A stretch of 64,000 bases of DNA from positions 5,208,001 through 5,272,000 of the forward strand of contig JAILWY010000021.1 in assembly GCA_022113835.1 (NCBI GenBank). The letters run 5' to 3'. The position numbers and the translations under genes were made by a program. Origin of the DNA: Atopsyche davidsoni (lineage: Eukaryota > Arthropoda > Insecta > Trichoptera > Hydrobiosidae). Shown here piece after piece: positions 24,450 through 37,033 of the stretch; position 1 is the first letter of the stretch; each line of letters opens with the position of its first letter. The notes beneath the pieces were generated by a model, which saw nothing but the letters and a program-made list of their open reading frames with translations, was not told the origin of the DNA and searched no databases.

Positions 24450-24680
24450 CTCATATTTGATGCTGTGGCGATTATTTATTTTTCACTCGGCGGTAAGTTC
24501 TTTCTCAGCCTTGATGTGGAATTTCTGGCTATTCATCAGCAGAGTGATTGGCAGCCTCCTTGTGCGGACCTGGCGGGCCATTCAGACCGCCAGCGGCTGC
24601 AGCAGCAGCGCGCTGTCAGATGCAATACTCCCGATGGCCAACTACAGGCGTGGCAGTTATGAATGGCCCTGATTGTTAAT
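24450..24680. other. GC-rich island followed by homeodomain-type AT sites
   Basis: The island includes GCCAGCGGCTGCAGCAGCAG and GGCCATTCAGACCGCC. Just downstream is GTTAATTGTTTAATTATTGC, which offers three overlapping TAAT/ATTA cores. Two overlapping plus-strand open frames cover it without any recognisable domain. It is a candidate enhancer only. Confidence 0.3.
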
Positions 24681-25779
24681 TGTTTAATTATTGCAATGGC
24701 TTCTTTCTCACGCTGTACCTGCCCAGAGGTGGACTTAAGAGCTCAAAAATAGTTCATTCATATTCATATTAATAAGTACATCGTTAACTGTCTTTTTTGG
24801 ACAAAGGAAATTTACTTCTGTTTGGAGAAGTCTTTGCCACGCATTAGCTGTCAGCATCAATCTACCGATTAATATCACAACAGTAGTATTACAAAACAAA
24901 GCTATCTCAACATACATTAGCACTGGTAGACTACTCTTACTGTATTAAAACTGGATTAAATAAATAAATAACGTTTTCTCTAATTAAAACATCTAGTCAA
25001 GCTTGAAGTAAATTTATAAAAAAATTGGCTTTAAATTCGGCATTTTAAAATTTATTTATTTTATTTTATTTGGATTTGATATAGTTTATTAATGTTTACT
25101 CTAATTCGGCCCTGGTTTCAGTAAAAGTCTCGTGTCTAAAGCAATCTGGTAGTGTTCTCTAATCGAAGCCGACTCGAGATACGGCTCTCTTCTAGAGTGC
25201 ATTGCGCAATGTAGAGGATGCAAGCTCCTGTGCAATCTTATGCTTCTGTATTTTCTTGCCAATTTCAAGTATTCTTGAGAGCTCTACACAGTTGAAATAT
25301 TTATTATCTATATGCCGTAAATGTCACTTCGTCATTAATGAAAATTAATTGAACAAAAATAAAACTTATTTAATTATTATTGTATTCAAAATGTTTGTTA
25401 TTGTTTTCGTATTGAATGCACATATATATTTTGTAACAAAAATACATGCATTTGTATATACGATAAAATCATACTAAAAAATATATTAAATCACTCAAAG
25501 GTAAATAATTTTGAGTTTCAACATTTATTTAAAAAAAACGTTATTTAATAAGAAATCAAAATTTATATTAAAAAAAACGAAGATATTTGGTGATTAATTT
25601 AGTTTAAATACGTACTATGTACAAATATTAAGGCATAAAGTATTACTATTTAACATACAACGTTATTATGCAAATTACTCTTGATACCCATCAGCTAGTT
25701 ATAAAAACCATATAAACTCATATATTTACATTAAATTTTGAACCTTTACATAAGGCAATATCACGCTTGGTTGTTACCC

Positions 25780-26000
25780 GTTCTTACACCTGTCACTTAT
25801 GATTTCTTCGGCCTGTCGCACGGTAGTCGCTGTAGGTAGACCTGTATTCTCGCGTCGGGTCCAATGAGAGTTTGCCAGGGCGGCGTACACAGATCTGTTG
25901 TTGGCCGCCTAACTGACGCGCACCTGGATCAGGTCGGACAGGTGAGGATGATTGTAGGAGACGTCACGACCAACGTAACCGCAGCTACTGGGGAGCTTAT
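25780..26000. other. GC-rich island
   Basis: This enriched patch includes GGCCGCCTAACTGACGCGCACC and two GGTCGGACAGGTGAGG-like words with a CAGGTG E-box. It has no ORF and no match to other repeats in the window. The role is unknown. Confidence 0.25.
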
Positions 26001-27432
26001 TATTTTACTTTTAATTTGACAACTGATACGCTAATTTGTAAAAATAATTTAGTCGTGATATATAAATTCCATCTACCAGAAAATATTCAAAAATAAATGC
26101 ATTTGAACTTCTTTCTTGCCGCTTTCTAATATAAATAAAATCCATGAGTAAATTATAGAACTTCTTAAAAAAACGTATTTGTACGAGTGGAAAAAAGTAC
26201 AGATCACACATGTTAACAGAACTTATGTATCAAAATAGATCTATCGGTATAATAATAAGTATTCGTAAGCCACCACACACGAACAGAGCAGTAAAAACTA
26301 ACTTACAAAACGCCTGAGGCTTTAACGACCGCCGCTCCTAAATAAAGCTAAAGCTGCGTCTAATTTGTCGAAACTTTCGTCTAAAAAAGCTCACTAAAAG
26401 AACACAAGGCATTAGGACGGTTCTACACAATACCAAATCGTAGTTACAAATCTAGTTTTTTTCAAAACGGATTTTGAGTCAAGTACGTCGAAATATATGA
26501 TTTCAGTTTTAAAAAATATACATTTTGGTTGTTATGGACGCAAATTATAAATACAAATTGGGTTGATTCTATATTCAATTTAGCAATGCATTAAATTTTA
26601 TCCCTTTTTATATTGATGTAGTAATTAGTTACTCATAGAATAAACGAGATTAATTAAAAAATAAACACAGTCAATACAAGATAGTTGAATAACTGCCTGA
26701 TTTAATTTGTATTACTTCGTATATATACAACAAATATTCTCTCTTAATTTCATACCCATTATCCATCAATATAACTTCAGTAAATAACTGACTGTATTTC
26801 ATCTAACATGGGATAAATACTAAGTCTTGAAAGCCGTGTGGTGCATCCATTACTTCACACGTCAAAAGCAAAACGTCCACCATTTTGAATTGAGGCATTC
26901 TCGCGTCATAACTCAAGCCGCCGACAGCTGGTCGGGAGTCTTCGTGCGGAGCCGACAGAAGCCGACAGAAGCCGAGCGGCCGTAAGATTTGAAATATTAA
27001 CGAATCACGTGACAGCCACAGCCACATTAATTATTTGAGAAATGTGTCGCTTTAAAAATGCTTTCTGCCCCATAAATGAAGGTGATATATGACGCAGTAA
27101 ATTATTTTAGTATATTTTTTGAGTAATGATTCGTTAAGGCTTGGTTCTCTTTGATGGCCTGGGATACCGTTTCGGATGAGTTGCATGGAAACCTATACGC
27201 AATCAAGTGATTTGTTATTATTAATTTGTATACAATGTCTGTAATGTCAGTATTTAATTTTAAAAATAATCTGAACAACTTAGCAATGGTTCATCTTTGT
27301 GAAAACGTGACCGTTTGAGCTTAAGCACTGCATGATTTCATTTCACTCTGTCAATACGTGGCTAGTTATACCAAAAACAATTTTTTTTTTAAAAGTTCGT
27401 TTTGAATTTTTGTTTCTATTACATTTATTTTA

Positions 27433-27628
27433 TGAAATTCAATATTTTTGACAGAGAGTACTTTGTGGAATTCCATTTTAATATTTTTGAGTAAAATACT
27501 TGAGTGATTTTCCACATGTTTATTTTTATTTGTGACCGGTTTCGCCAACCGGTGAAAGACTAGTGAAATCGGTCACAAATAAAAACGAACATGTGGAAAA
27601 TCACTCACGTATTTTACTCAAAAATATT
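27433..27628. mobile_element. Hairpin element family, copy 3 (full, with 12-bp flanking repeat)
   Basis: The copy begins TGAAATTCAATATTTTTGAC and ends CTCAAAAATATT. Its arms meet at TTTCGCCAACCGGTGAAAGA. The 12-bp direct repeat ACATTTATTTTA flanks it exactly (27421-27432 and 27629-27640), which strongly suggests a target-site duplication. It has the opposite orientation to copy 1. There is no coding content. Confidence 0.87.
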
Positions 27629-30600
27629 ACATTTATTTTAGCTTTAAATACGTTTGCCACAAGGGTATGATTTACATTTTAATGCTTATAAAATAATACC
27701 ACTGCATATTTATTTCTGACAACCTATTTATAGTTTATGAAAGTATTTAATAAGGTAACACTTTTTTCTCAATAATGCGTCTTGAATCTGAAAACCATAT
27801 TTTATAATTAAAATTGTATTCATTTACAAGTAATATTATTTGTCATAATAAATTATTAGTTTTGATGTGTGTAGGAAGAAATAAATTCAATGAGTTGGTT
27901 TAAGAATATTAATCAAGTTAAAAAAAATCTTACAGTAATCTTCATAAAAATAACTCCTCCAATACGATAAATAACTTTCATATCAGATGGTTTCAATTTC
28001 AAATTCGTCGATCCATCAAGCGGACCAATAAAACCCAAGAACGAAATCCAAAACGATGTCGGTCGGCAGTCTAAACAGAGAACTGTAATATTTCACCCCA
28101 TTCAAGATGGACCCTCCCTGTATCAACGGCAGGACGTCGACAGGCGAATAGATGGACCGAATTAGTGTGGCGGAAGCTCTAATGCGACAGACGCAAGTTT
28201 TAAATCTTTCTCCCACACGACATGTCACGTACTGGAGGCAGAAATTCACACTCGCGTTCGTAATTCAACCCGAGATGACTCTACTGAACTCTGGCGATCA
28301 AAGTGTGGTTCGCAGCTGTCCAGGTGTTTCAATAATAATAAAAAACTCAATGATTTATAAATTTACTTTGATTGAAAAAAACTCTTAAAACTAATAACAC
28401 CACTTTTAAATCTATAATTCAAACTGATTAAAGTGTCATATTAATTTTGCACTTATTCTTTGATAAAAAAAGAAACTCACACCAAAATATATTTTCTTTT
28501 TTAACGACGATGGTGTATTTGTATTTGAGGAAACAGTGTTTCTATGATCAACAATTAATTATTTTTTATTAATTTTAAGCGATTGCAAACTTTAAGTATG
28601 GTAAGAAACATTTGTTGCCTTAAGTGATTTTATTCTAGTTGTTTTTTTTTTTTTACAAAAGTATTGCTTAATCAGTATTATGCGACGTATATCATTACTT
28701 TGTTTTATTTTTCTGAGTAGGATTTAGTGCCGTTTGAAAAGCGCTGCGCCAGGGTGTAAATCAGTCAGTCGGTAAAACAGGGAGCTTAATTGCGACAGTG
28801 ACAGCGCAGCAACATGGCCGACGCTTTTGACATATTTTTCTCTTTTGAACATTATTGACGGAAGATCAAAGAGCTAAGCGAATTATTCACTATGAATATA
28901 ATTTAAGTAGCGCATGCATCTTATTCACCCTAAATTTGAATAAACAAATTTGCTGTGTATATTTTTTACTTTAATCATAAACTAAAAAAAATTAATTATT
29001 TACAGGTAAGTATATTCGAAATGTTTTTTTTTTATGTGTGCAAAGATTTAATGTTAAATATATTTCGTTTTTACACGGCACTATTTGATGCAGTTGTATT
29101 CTAAAATAACCCAAAGTTAGCCAAAAATATATTTACTTAATTGTTGATTTAAAGTGGTATAATCAACGTTAATCGATTTAAAAAAACAGTATATATAATA
29201 TTAGCAGCAAACATCTTAATTTAAAAATTCTTAAGTTTAGGTCTCGCATTCCTTCCCATCTTCAAGCACTCACTTCCTTTTCAACATCTGCGGGGAGAGT
29301 GACACACGGTAGCATGCACTTACCATCAGTCGATACGTAGCGAGGCAGAGCTCTCCCCATCGCCGTTCCCACTGATTCATGGCCTCGTGGTCCCGCAGGG
29401 GGTCAGGTTACCAGGTCGTTCATCATGAGGAGGGGTCCACACGAAGAGACATCTCAATGCTGATTTATCTGCAGATTACAGCTAAATTTGATGCTGTGAC
29501 GCTGAAGCCCAGAACCGGAGTGATTTGCAAGCTTGGTTTAATATTTAATAATAATAACATAAAAATTATAATTACTTGAAATATTGCAGATGTAAAAAAT
29601 AAATTTTCTTAGCAGCCATTTGCTTAGTAATTATTCATTGATAATATAAATAAGTTTAAGTTTTTTATATTAATTGCATAAATAACTATCAAAAGAATAA
29701 CAAGTTTTGTGATAACTTGATTTTTTTTCGATTTATCAGTTTATTCTATTTGCTAAAGATTTCTAACATTTGTGCATTAAAAACTAAATGCTGTAAACAG
29801 GACGAATATCTTAATACGCATAAACTTTTTTATAAAGAATTATATTTAAAAATATATATAACACCCACATAATTAAAAGGATAAATTATCACGCGTGATA
29901 AGTTTGACACTGGAGATAGGAAAATTTAGTAGCTGTTATTAATGAGAATTCCGTGTTTACACATTTTTATCTCACCCAGTCATGCGTTATGGCTTAGAGA
30001 AGTTCCTGAATGGGTCCGTCTGAAAAAATATTACACGGGGATGTTCGGTCTCTGACGCTCTGCTTTACTACTTCCTAGGGGAGATTTATGCGCGGGACGT
30101 GTCCTTATGAACACGTGACTAATTGTCAGCTCTATTGGAATTTTTCTAATTTGGTTTCACAATCTGAATGAAGTGGGCACTGGAATGGAAGAAACATGTC
30201 GCCAGTCAAATTTTTCATTTCGTTTGAGCTTGTAATAATTTATGCTTCTTCTGTTAACTACGTATTATAAAATTCAAATGATCTAAAAAAAGCTGCATAG
30301 ACTTAAAATATGTTTAAGCACTGTGGAATATTTACCCGTAGAAATTCGGTTTACATATTTTGAAAATAAAATATCAAATATTGAAAATAAAAATAAATTT
30401 TAAAATGTACACTTGATAGCATTTAATTTAAGTTCAACGCTTTTCTAGGTAGATTGATATTTGGCTTATGCATCATGAAGTGAGTTTTTAAAAAAATATA
30501 TTATTGTTGTAGAAATGTAGTCGTAAAGTGAACACAGTATTTATTGCCTTTACTTATTTGTTTTATGTTTCCCTCATGAAATTAATTTGTTTTTATTTAT

Positions 30601-31181
30601 GAAATACGCTTTTTATTAATCGTGTTTTTGGTTCTGAACATGAATGCTGCATAAGTGATTTACTTACCATACATTGCTGAATAGTGGATATATATTTATA
30701 GTGTGAGCTGGAAATGCAGTTAAAAACATGTCTTATTTTCTCCCCGATGGGTGCATTGCTGCACCGCACTGTTGAGAATCTAAATTAAAATTATTTAATA
30801 TTATTTAATTTTACGGGATGGTTGACTTTAAGGCATAGTTTGGATGCGCGATCATAAGTCACGGGGTAAAAAAAAAACCTTGATCCTTATACAATTTTTA
30901 TCTACACTCTCTTGCCATTTTCAATTCACAATGAAAGCCAAATTACTGATGAAATTTATTTTTATTTACGGGTGTTACTGAAACAGCCAATATGGATATG
31001 ACATTATTTACATAGCTCTACGGATCGATATATACAAATAATTATCGTATTTCATTGCTTTATTATTCCACCTCTCTACCTCTACTCCACTTGCATTCTT
31101 TAACTATCTCTCTTATCTCTTTTTGCATGCTCTTTGTGTATCGTTGAATACAAAAAAAAACATCACTCTCAGTTTGATAAT

Positions 31182-31270
31182 CCCAACGTGAAAGTTTGGC
31201 GAAACCGGTCACCAATAAAATTAAACATGTGAAAATATCACAAAAGTATTTATTTAAAAAGAAATTCTCA
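31182..31270. mobile_element. Hairpin element family, copy 4 (half only)
   Basis: Only one arm remains: CCCAACGTGAAAGTTTGGCG, AAACCGGTCACCAATAAAAT, ACATGTGAAAATATCACAAA and AGTATTTATTTAAAAA. The opposite arm is missing. Divergence is higher than in copies 1-3, so it looks like an older relic. Confidence 0.7.
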
Positions 31271-31634
31271 TTACAGTATTAAATCACAATGTATCACGGT
31301 GAGAAAATAATTAAATTAACGTAGATAAAATTAAGTTGCGATCAATGTGAAGTGGTTTGAGTGAGTTGATTTCCCGTGCTAGGACCATTTTCAGGAATTT
31401 TTTAAGCCCGGCTACACATGTAGCAACACATCTTGCCACTGGTTTTAAACTTTAGGTGTTTTTTTTATGGTTTTGCCCAAGTAAAATAAAACGTCATTGG
31501 TCAGGGGAAAATCAACTGTAAGTTGTGTCGCTAGGTGACTGATGACGCGATACGACTCCCAAAAACCTATGAACAGTATTTTAAAAGGTGCTATATGTGC
31601 AGTCAGATTTTTTAATATTCTCTATATTTTATTA

Positions 31635-31910
31635 CGTGGAAACTATGCAGCTGCAGAAGCGCTGAGCTGGCTACGGGCAATATGCAGTTCTAGCAAGCGA
31701 ATCACAAGCGCGCGGCTGCCCTCGCCGGGGCGTCACTTGTCGCCCGCGTCGGTCCATTAACCAGATGAAGCAATTAGTGTCACTCCGCGGCTGCGGCGGA
31801 CAGCGGGGCTGCTTTTTTGTCAAGAAGTGACAACTCTTGAAGTATACCGCGTTATTTACAACCCACAAACTCGGTCGCACAGCTTCCACGCGGGAGACTT
31901 CACTCAAATT
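31635..31910. other. GC-rich, CpG-rich island
   Basis: One of the strongest islands: CGCGCGGCTGCCCTCGCCGG and CCGCGGCTGCGGCGGACAGC, with CATTAACCAGATGAAGCAAT between them. Open frames on both strands (31542-31760 plus and 31671-31907 minus) exist only because of the base composition and show no domain. It is a candidate regulatory element, function unknown. Confidence 0.3.
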
Positions 31911-32539
31911 AGATTTAATTATATTTCAGAAATTTCAATTAAAAAAATATTTTCAAATATATATCACAGCTGATAACATAAACAAAATACACCGTTCCCA
32001 TCAAATATAGTAACATTTTAAAAAATCATAACTATAACACACACTTAGCAAGAAATAGTGTCCTTCATTTTTGGCAAAATCATAAAAAGACTCCTAAAAT
32101 AAAGAGACGCTATTGACTAGCTGCAAGTTGTTGGCGCGATTTGTTACTACGTGTGTGGAGACCTTAAGATGTCCCAATGATAAATGTCAGTAGTTTTAAA
32201 ATATATTTGTATTCTAAGCCAGTATAAATTTTAAAAATAACATATAGTTGTATTGAGTGTTCAGATCTTTCAAGATATGCTGAATTGATTGTTTAAGTGT
32301 CTACGAGATTTTTAATGTTCAGTACCGACATCACGTATGGATATCCACACATTTTGAATATATTTTCAGCACAGGTTAGTGGATCACCTATTTTAGATTC
32401 CGTTGTTCCATATATTGTATTTTGGTTAGCTTTTTTTTTAATTATAATATTTAAAATCAAAACGCAAAAAACACAGTGCAAATAAAGCTTAATTTGTTGG
32501 AAAATTTACCAATCCAGATTTTATAATTTCTTAGTCTAT

Positions 32540-32780
32540 TAAAAGGCAAAGAAACCCAGAGCACCCCGCTCCCACCAAGCCAGGGAGCCACAAATCATGG
32601 CGGGGCTCCAGTTAGTACTATTCTTCAGCAGAATTATCTGGCTCCGTTGTGAGGCGTAACTCATGCAAGGCCGTTAGGGTGACTTTATTAATCTCGCGAG
32701 AGAGATCTCCGCCCGGGCCCGCCGAGCACCGCCGTCTTATGGACCGGGCCAAACACTCGGGGGTGAGATGCTCACGAAGT
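32540..32780. other. GC-rich island
   Basis: The island includes CCCGCTCCCACC, CTCGCGAGAGAGATCTCCGC and CCGGGCCCGCCGAGCACC. GAGAGAG is the core bound by GAGA factor in flies, noted here as a word match only. There is no ORF over 60 codons. The role is inferred. Confidence 0.25.
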
Positions 32781-34745
32781 ATTAAAATATTTTTATAATT
32801 TGAAAATAGCGTAGTTAATCAGGTTGAAAAATGTCAAAAAAAAATTTTTTTTTTCACGGTTAGTAAAATAGTTTTATTTAATTGACTTACTTTGTTCGCA
32901 CTGTGAGATAAAAACTATTTCTCAATAATGCAATAAAAGCTTTTAATTTGAAGCACAACACTAAAACACAAAATATATGTTACAACTTTATTGTATTCTC
33001 GAAGCACTTACGCCTGGAACAACGTTATTTGATATAATTTTTAAAATAATTGTACCATAAATAGTGTTTACTGTATGATGTTATCTTCCAAAAAAAAATA
33101 ATCAAATTACGATGGTATTTATGTTTGCACAAATTACGATGATAATATGATAACTCACGTAATTCTTAATAGCCTAAGAAAACAACTTAAAAAATGAGCG
33201 CTTCGGAATTCCCGAGGTTAATTATGACTAAAAAGTAAAAATACAAAAAATATATATATTTGCAGAGAAAAATGTATATTTTTGAATTACATTTTTCTTG
33301 TACGAAAACTTTTCAGTTTTCAGAATCCGAAGGAGAACTCTTGGATATACTTTTCCAGTGACATTGTCTTCTTCGTTTAATGTGAGCAGTGCTTTCAAAG
33401 AAAGTGGCATATTTATCATTGCGACTCTAAACTGTAAAATCTATTTTGACTTATCTCGTAAAAAAAATACTATAGATAATATCTAATAACTCCTTTTTAA
33501 TGAATTGAAGGTAGTATAAATAGTATTCAATATATAAGAAAAGATGGCAATGGAGAGATTCAAATCAAAGTACTGCTTCAAATTCCAATAGTACGTTTTA
33601 ACTCTGATTAAAAATATTAAAAAAAAAAAAAAAGTAAACAAATATCTTCAGAGTAAATTCAAAAACTAGATAACATTCGTAGTGGCAAGGAAACGCTAGC
33701 ATATTGCTCCGTAGTGGGTCTACGAGTGGCCCGTGGGCGGGTAAGATATATCGTCGCCCCCGCCCATCCGTCTTGAGGCCGAGGACTTATAACTTTTCCC
33801 ACCCAGCCTAGCTCATATTTTATCCGCCCTCGAATCTCACGGAGCTTACGTAAAGAAGTTAGAAGGCTGCAGGATGGTAAATAAGGAAGGTTCTGCAAAA
33901 TGGATGACTGGAATATATCTTATAAGTGATGATATTTGTTTTATTTCTAAAATACTAAACAGCATGTTTTTCAAAGCCGAGAGGTTATAAATCAGTTAAT
34001 TTATATTATTTAACAACTTATTTTTATGTTATTTTTTTTTAACGTAAGTTTCTTCGCATAAAAACGTATCAACGCCTAAATATACTGTATGCAAAAAACT
34101 ATATTTTAACACTATAAATGACGCTCCAATATCTTTTATTTAATACAACTCAATAAAAATATCAACTTGCATGCAATTAAGAAAAGTTACATATTTATAC
34201 TTTATAGTATTTACAAAAACGATATATTATGGAAGTGATATATTGATTGGTTGAAATTCATTCAGTAAAAAAATAGACAAAGCAATAAATCACTTTTTAA
34301 ATAATTTATTGTCTCAATTATTTACTATAAGCAAATTGAATATTTATCTATATATATAAAACACTAAAAATGTTTGTTAGTCCGCTATAGGCTTTGAAAC
34401 CGTACGACCGACGAGCCCCACACCGTGTTTATTTGAAAGACAAAAATACCGAGAGTAATCTAGACCACTAAAATTATAAAAATTGATTATCAAATTTGGT
34501 TTATTCAATTAAGAAAAATCCCATACAAAAGTTTCCAATTCATAAAAGGAACTGCCATTTTCGCGTATTGCATATACGCGAAAATGTCTTGAAGCTGGCT
34601 GCCTGCATGGCTGCCAATCGAGAAATACTGATATTGATGTTTGTAAATATTAGAATGAACTTGCCGTTACAGGCTGCCGAACTTACGGAACAGAATTAGG
34701 TCGATTTTTGATATTTTCCATACAAAAATTTTCAACATCTGTAAA

Positions 34746-35230
34746 GTGGACATCGTTCCTCGCAAAAAATTGAAAAAAGAACATTGTGAAGATCGCGCGG
34801 ACAGATCGTACGGACTTTCAAAACAACATCACTATCTGTCATTCACAACGTGTTTTATCATAATGAGTTTGTCTGTTTATATATGGGAAAAAAATTATTA
34901 TACGAAAATATTCGTATTACAAGTTTCGTCTATTGAAAAAATTATTCCAACTCAAATCGACATCGATCTTATATCTGCTGAACACCCGAATCAACGTGAA
35001 GATCTGATACTTTTTGACGTTGTTTGTAAGAACATCACGGCCCATGCGGAGTGTTGCATATGAATTCGCCTTGCATAAAAGACGGCAAATGCACGAAAAG
35101 ATATCCACGCGATTTGATCGATGAAACTCAAACTGGTCTACGAAAGCCAGAAGATGGAGGATACACCACCACCATTAATTAAGAAACGTTGATATTGACA
35201 TTGATAACATATGGATTGTTCCATACAGTC
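34746..35230 (+). pseudogene. Helitron Rep/helicase polyprotein, Rep-side fragment
   Basis: The reading starts with ISAEHPNQREDLILFDVV, which corresponds to the conserved ISAEIPN segment of Helitron proteins. After a TGA it continues in another frame with CIKDGKCTKRYPRDLIDETQ and PEDGGYTTTI. These are hallmark sequences between the replication-initiator and helicase parts. Frameshifts and stops interrupt it, and the two-His replication-initiator motif itself is not visible. The product would have nicked and rolled DNA from the element ends. Confidence 0.75.
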
Positions 35231-35265
35231 CAATACTGTAAAAAACATTTCAATCATATATCAAT

Positions 35266-35755
35266 GTGGAACACTGCAACTCCGTGAAATTCATATGCAA
35301 GGACATATGCAAATATGTTAATAACAAAGGCAGTGATATGGCAGTGTTTGAGCTTTCAAATCGAAACTATGAAATCACTCAATTTCAGATGGGTCGCAGT
35401 AATGAAGCTGTCTGGCGAATTCTTGGTTTCAGTATTCACGAACGATATCCAACTGTTCAATCCAATCTTGCTGTTCATTTAGAAAACGGTCAACGTGTTT
35501 ATTTTACTGAAAAAAAATGTCGAAGAACGAGGAGCACATCTACAATAATTTTGCGAAAACATTGCTGCATAATTAAGTTCCAAAATAGAGTCAACTATCC
35601 AATAGAGATTTTTAACTCTTTGGAACCATCTGGAATGTCACCACACATCTTAACTTTAAAAGTTGGTTCACCATAGATGCTCATTCGCAACTTAGATCCA
35701 CCTAAATTGTGCAACGGAACAAGACTTGCTGTTAAAAAACTATCGCCACGTAGTT
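35266..35755 (+). pseudogene. Helitron polyprotein, middle segment joined to helicase tail
   Basis: An open frame reads EHCNSVKFICKDICKYVN, GSDMAVFEL, QFQMGRSNEAVWRILGF, HERYPTVQ and LAVHLENGQRVYFT, all conserved Helitron segments. It then jumps after TSTIILRKH to NYPIEIFNSLEPSGMSPHI. After a stop at 35674-35676 it continues with IRNLDPPKLCNGTRLAVKKL, the start of the helicase C-terminal region. Most of the helicase is missing by internal deletion. The same joint is seen in derivative B. Confidence 0.85.
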
Positions 35756-35915
35756 AATGAAAAAATCTTTGTTTACACACCTACCGAAAAAACTCAATAC
35801 ATTGTTTATCCGCTAGCATTAAGATAAAAATTAAAAAATATTTATTTATTTATTTAGCGTAGTAGCACACGCCGGGTATCATTTTTGGTTATCAAAAAAA
35901 TATATATATCAAAAA

Positions 35916-36332
35916 ATGCCACCGAAAAGAGCTGCAATTGGAAAAAATACAGCTGATGCGAAACGAAAAAGAGCCGAAAGAGCAGCCGAAACTGCCGGAA
36001 AACGAAAAGTGCGTACAGAGTCAAATAGGTTGAAAGAGCGGCAGTCAAGAGCAGTAGAAACACCAGAACAACATGAAGCACGTCTAGAACAAGTTCGAAT
36101 CAGAGCTACCACAGCAAGAGCTGCTGAAACTCCTCAACAACATGAAAACAGGCTTAAAGGTTATCAGATACGTGCTGTTAAATCGATACAAAGAATCGAT
36201 TTTCAGTTGGTGGCATTCAATTATGACAAAGACTGCGACTACAGTAATCATCCGAATGTTGTAATTGGGCCGATGAGCTCTCTTTGTTTGTACTGCCATG
36301 CACTGAAATTTCAAAAGGAATCACCCGGTTGA
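35916..36332 (+). pseudogene. Helitron N-terminal protein fragment
   Basis: The ATG-initiated frame of 138 codons begins MPPKRAAIGKNTADAKRKRA. It contains degenerate ~28-residue repeats ending in E(T)PEQHEARLEQVRIR and ETPQQHENRLKGYQIR, followed by FQLVAFNYDKDCDYSNHP. It ends with GPMSSLCLYCHALKFQKESPG, a cysteine-containing segment typical of the N-terminus of insect Helitron proteins. The basic, coiled repeats probably bind nucleic acid. The frame ends just after this and continues out of frame. Confidence 0.85.
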
Positions 36333-36571
36333 AAAAGCCGGAAAAGCCAAGTTGTCAACGCTGGTTGACCCGCCAGAACCGCTTACAAGCTACGTTTCTG
36401 ACAACACAGCGTTGTCCAAGCATTTGGAAAACATTCGGAGATACAATTCCTGGTGAGGATGGATATCCGAAATACAGACGACGAAAGACAGAAGATGGAG
36501 GATTCACCACCACCATTAAAGTAAGAAACGTTGATATTGACATTGATTCCTGGTCTGGTATTCACGAATGA
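36330..36571 (+). pseudogene. Helitron fragment: N-terminal region joined to Rep-side segment
   Basis: In the next frame the sequence reads LKKPEKPSCQRWLTRQNRL and CPSIWKTFGDTIPGEDGYP. The first part decays from the N-terminal region, and the second joins directly to KYRRRKTEDGGFTTTIKVRN, equivalent to the segment after RYPRDL in other copies. The Rep core between them is deleted. It stops at 36569-36571. Confidence 0.75.
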
Positions 36572-36589
36572 AATTGAAAAAATATGAAA

Positions 36590-37033
36590 TTCCTGGTTTC
36601 AGTATTCACGAATGATACCCAACTTTTCAACATCTTGCTGTTCATTTAGAAAACGAACAACGTGTTTATTTTATTATTTATTTTACTGAAAAAAAAGCCG
36701 AATAACGAGCAGCACAGCCACAATAATTTTGCGAAAAATTGCATGAACAATCCAATAGAGTTTTTTAACTCTTTGGAACCATCTGGAATGTCACCACACA
36801 TCTTAACTTTAAAAGTTGGTTCACCATAGATGCTCATTCGCAACTTAGATCCACCTAAATTGTGCTGTTGTAATAACTATCAACAAGGCTCATGGCCAAT
36901 CGCTAAGTATTGCTGGTTTGAACATAGAAAATTCCTGTTTTTCGCAAAATTCCTGTTATGTTGCGTTTAGAGTTGGAACGCTGAAAAGACTTTATGTTTA
37001 CACACCTACCGAAAAAACTCAATATATCCGCTA
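36590..37033 (+). pseudogene. Helitron helicase C-terminal remnant
   Basis: After decayed middle sequence and the deletion joint, this holds the PIE.FNSLEPSGM segment in broken frames. From about 36880 it reads TINKAHGQSLSIAGLNIENS and GTLKRLYVYTPTEKTQYI, ending at a TAG inside the 3' terminus. The NKAHGQSL words match the last conserved helicase motifs of the Pif1-type Helitron helicase. Several stops and indels are present. Confidence 0.8.

Larger units (their letters stand above)
19946..27420. other. Gene-free AT-rich block with several GC-rich islands
   Basis: I see no host gene. Islands lie near 20400-20770, 21115-21380, 22150-22400, 22790-23010, 24450-24680, 25090-25300, 25780-26000, 26270-26440 and 26800-27030. 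A short direct repeat of CTTGATATATATTTAA lies at about 19997-20037. The open frame at 24346-24672 starts with ATG and is rich in W, F and S, but it has no domain and partly follows an island. It is not called as a gene. Confidence 0.6.
27641..34346. other. Gene-free AT-rich block with GC-rich islands and one hairpin-element relic
   Basis: No host gene is seen. Islands lie near 28010-28340, 28720-28880, 29240-29530, 29980-30200, 31370-31560, 31635-31910, 32540-32780 and 33660-33900. Open frames on these islands (for example 28016-28249 minus, 31542-31760 plus, 33659-33898 minus) have no domains. The opposite-strand frames at 32293-32485 and 33228-33486 are chance pairs. Confidence 0.6.
34347..35878 (+). 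mobile_element. Helitron derivative A (5' end present, 3' end clipped)
   Basis: A typical Helitron 5' terminus, TCTATATATATAAAAC, starts at 34347 after an A. The element contains decayed Rep-region and helicase-tail coding sequence. It ends in a 3' module, TTTAGCGTAGTAGCACACGC then CGGGTATC, that matches the true 3' end at 37113-37151 but lacks the final CGCTAG. A perfect 13-bp hairpin (arms 34556-34568 and 34574-34586, CATTTTCGCGTAT) lies in its 5' non-coding part. It is internally deleted and non-autonomous. Confidence 0.85.

Noticed and set aside
24346..24672. 108-codon ATG frame rich in W, F and S
   Set aside because: It resembles a membrane protein only because of T-rich codons; no family is recognised and a second frame overlaps it.
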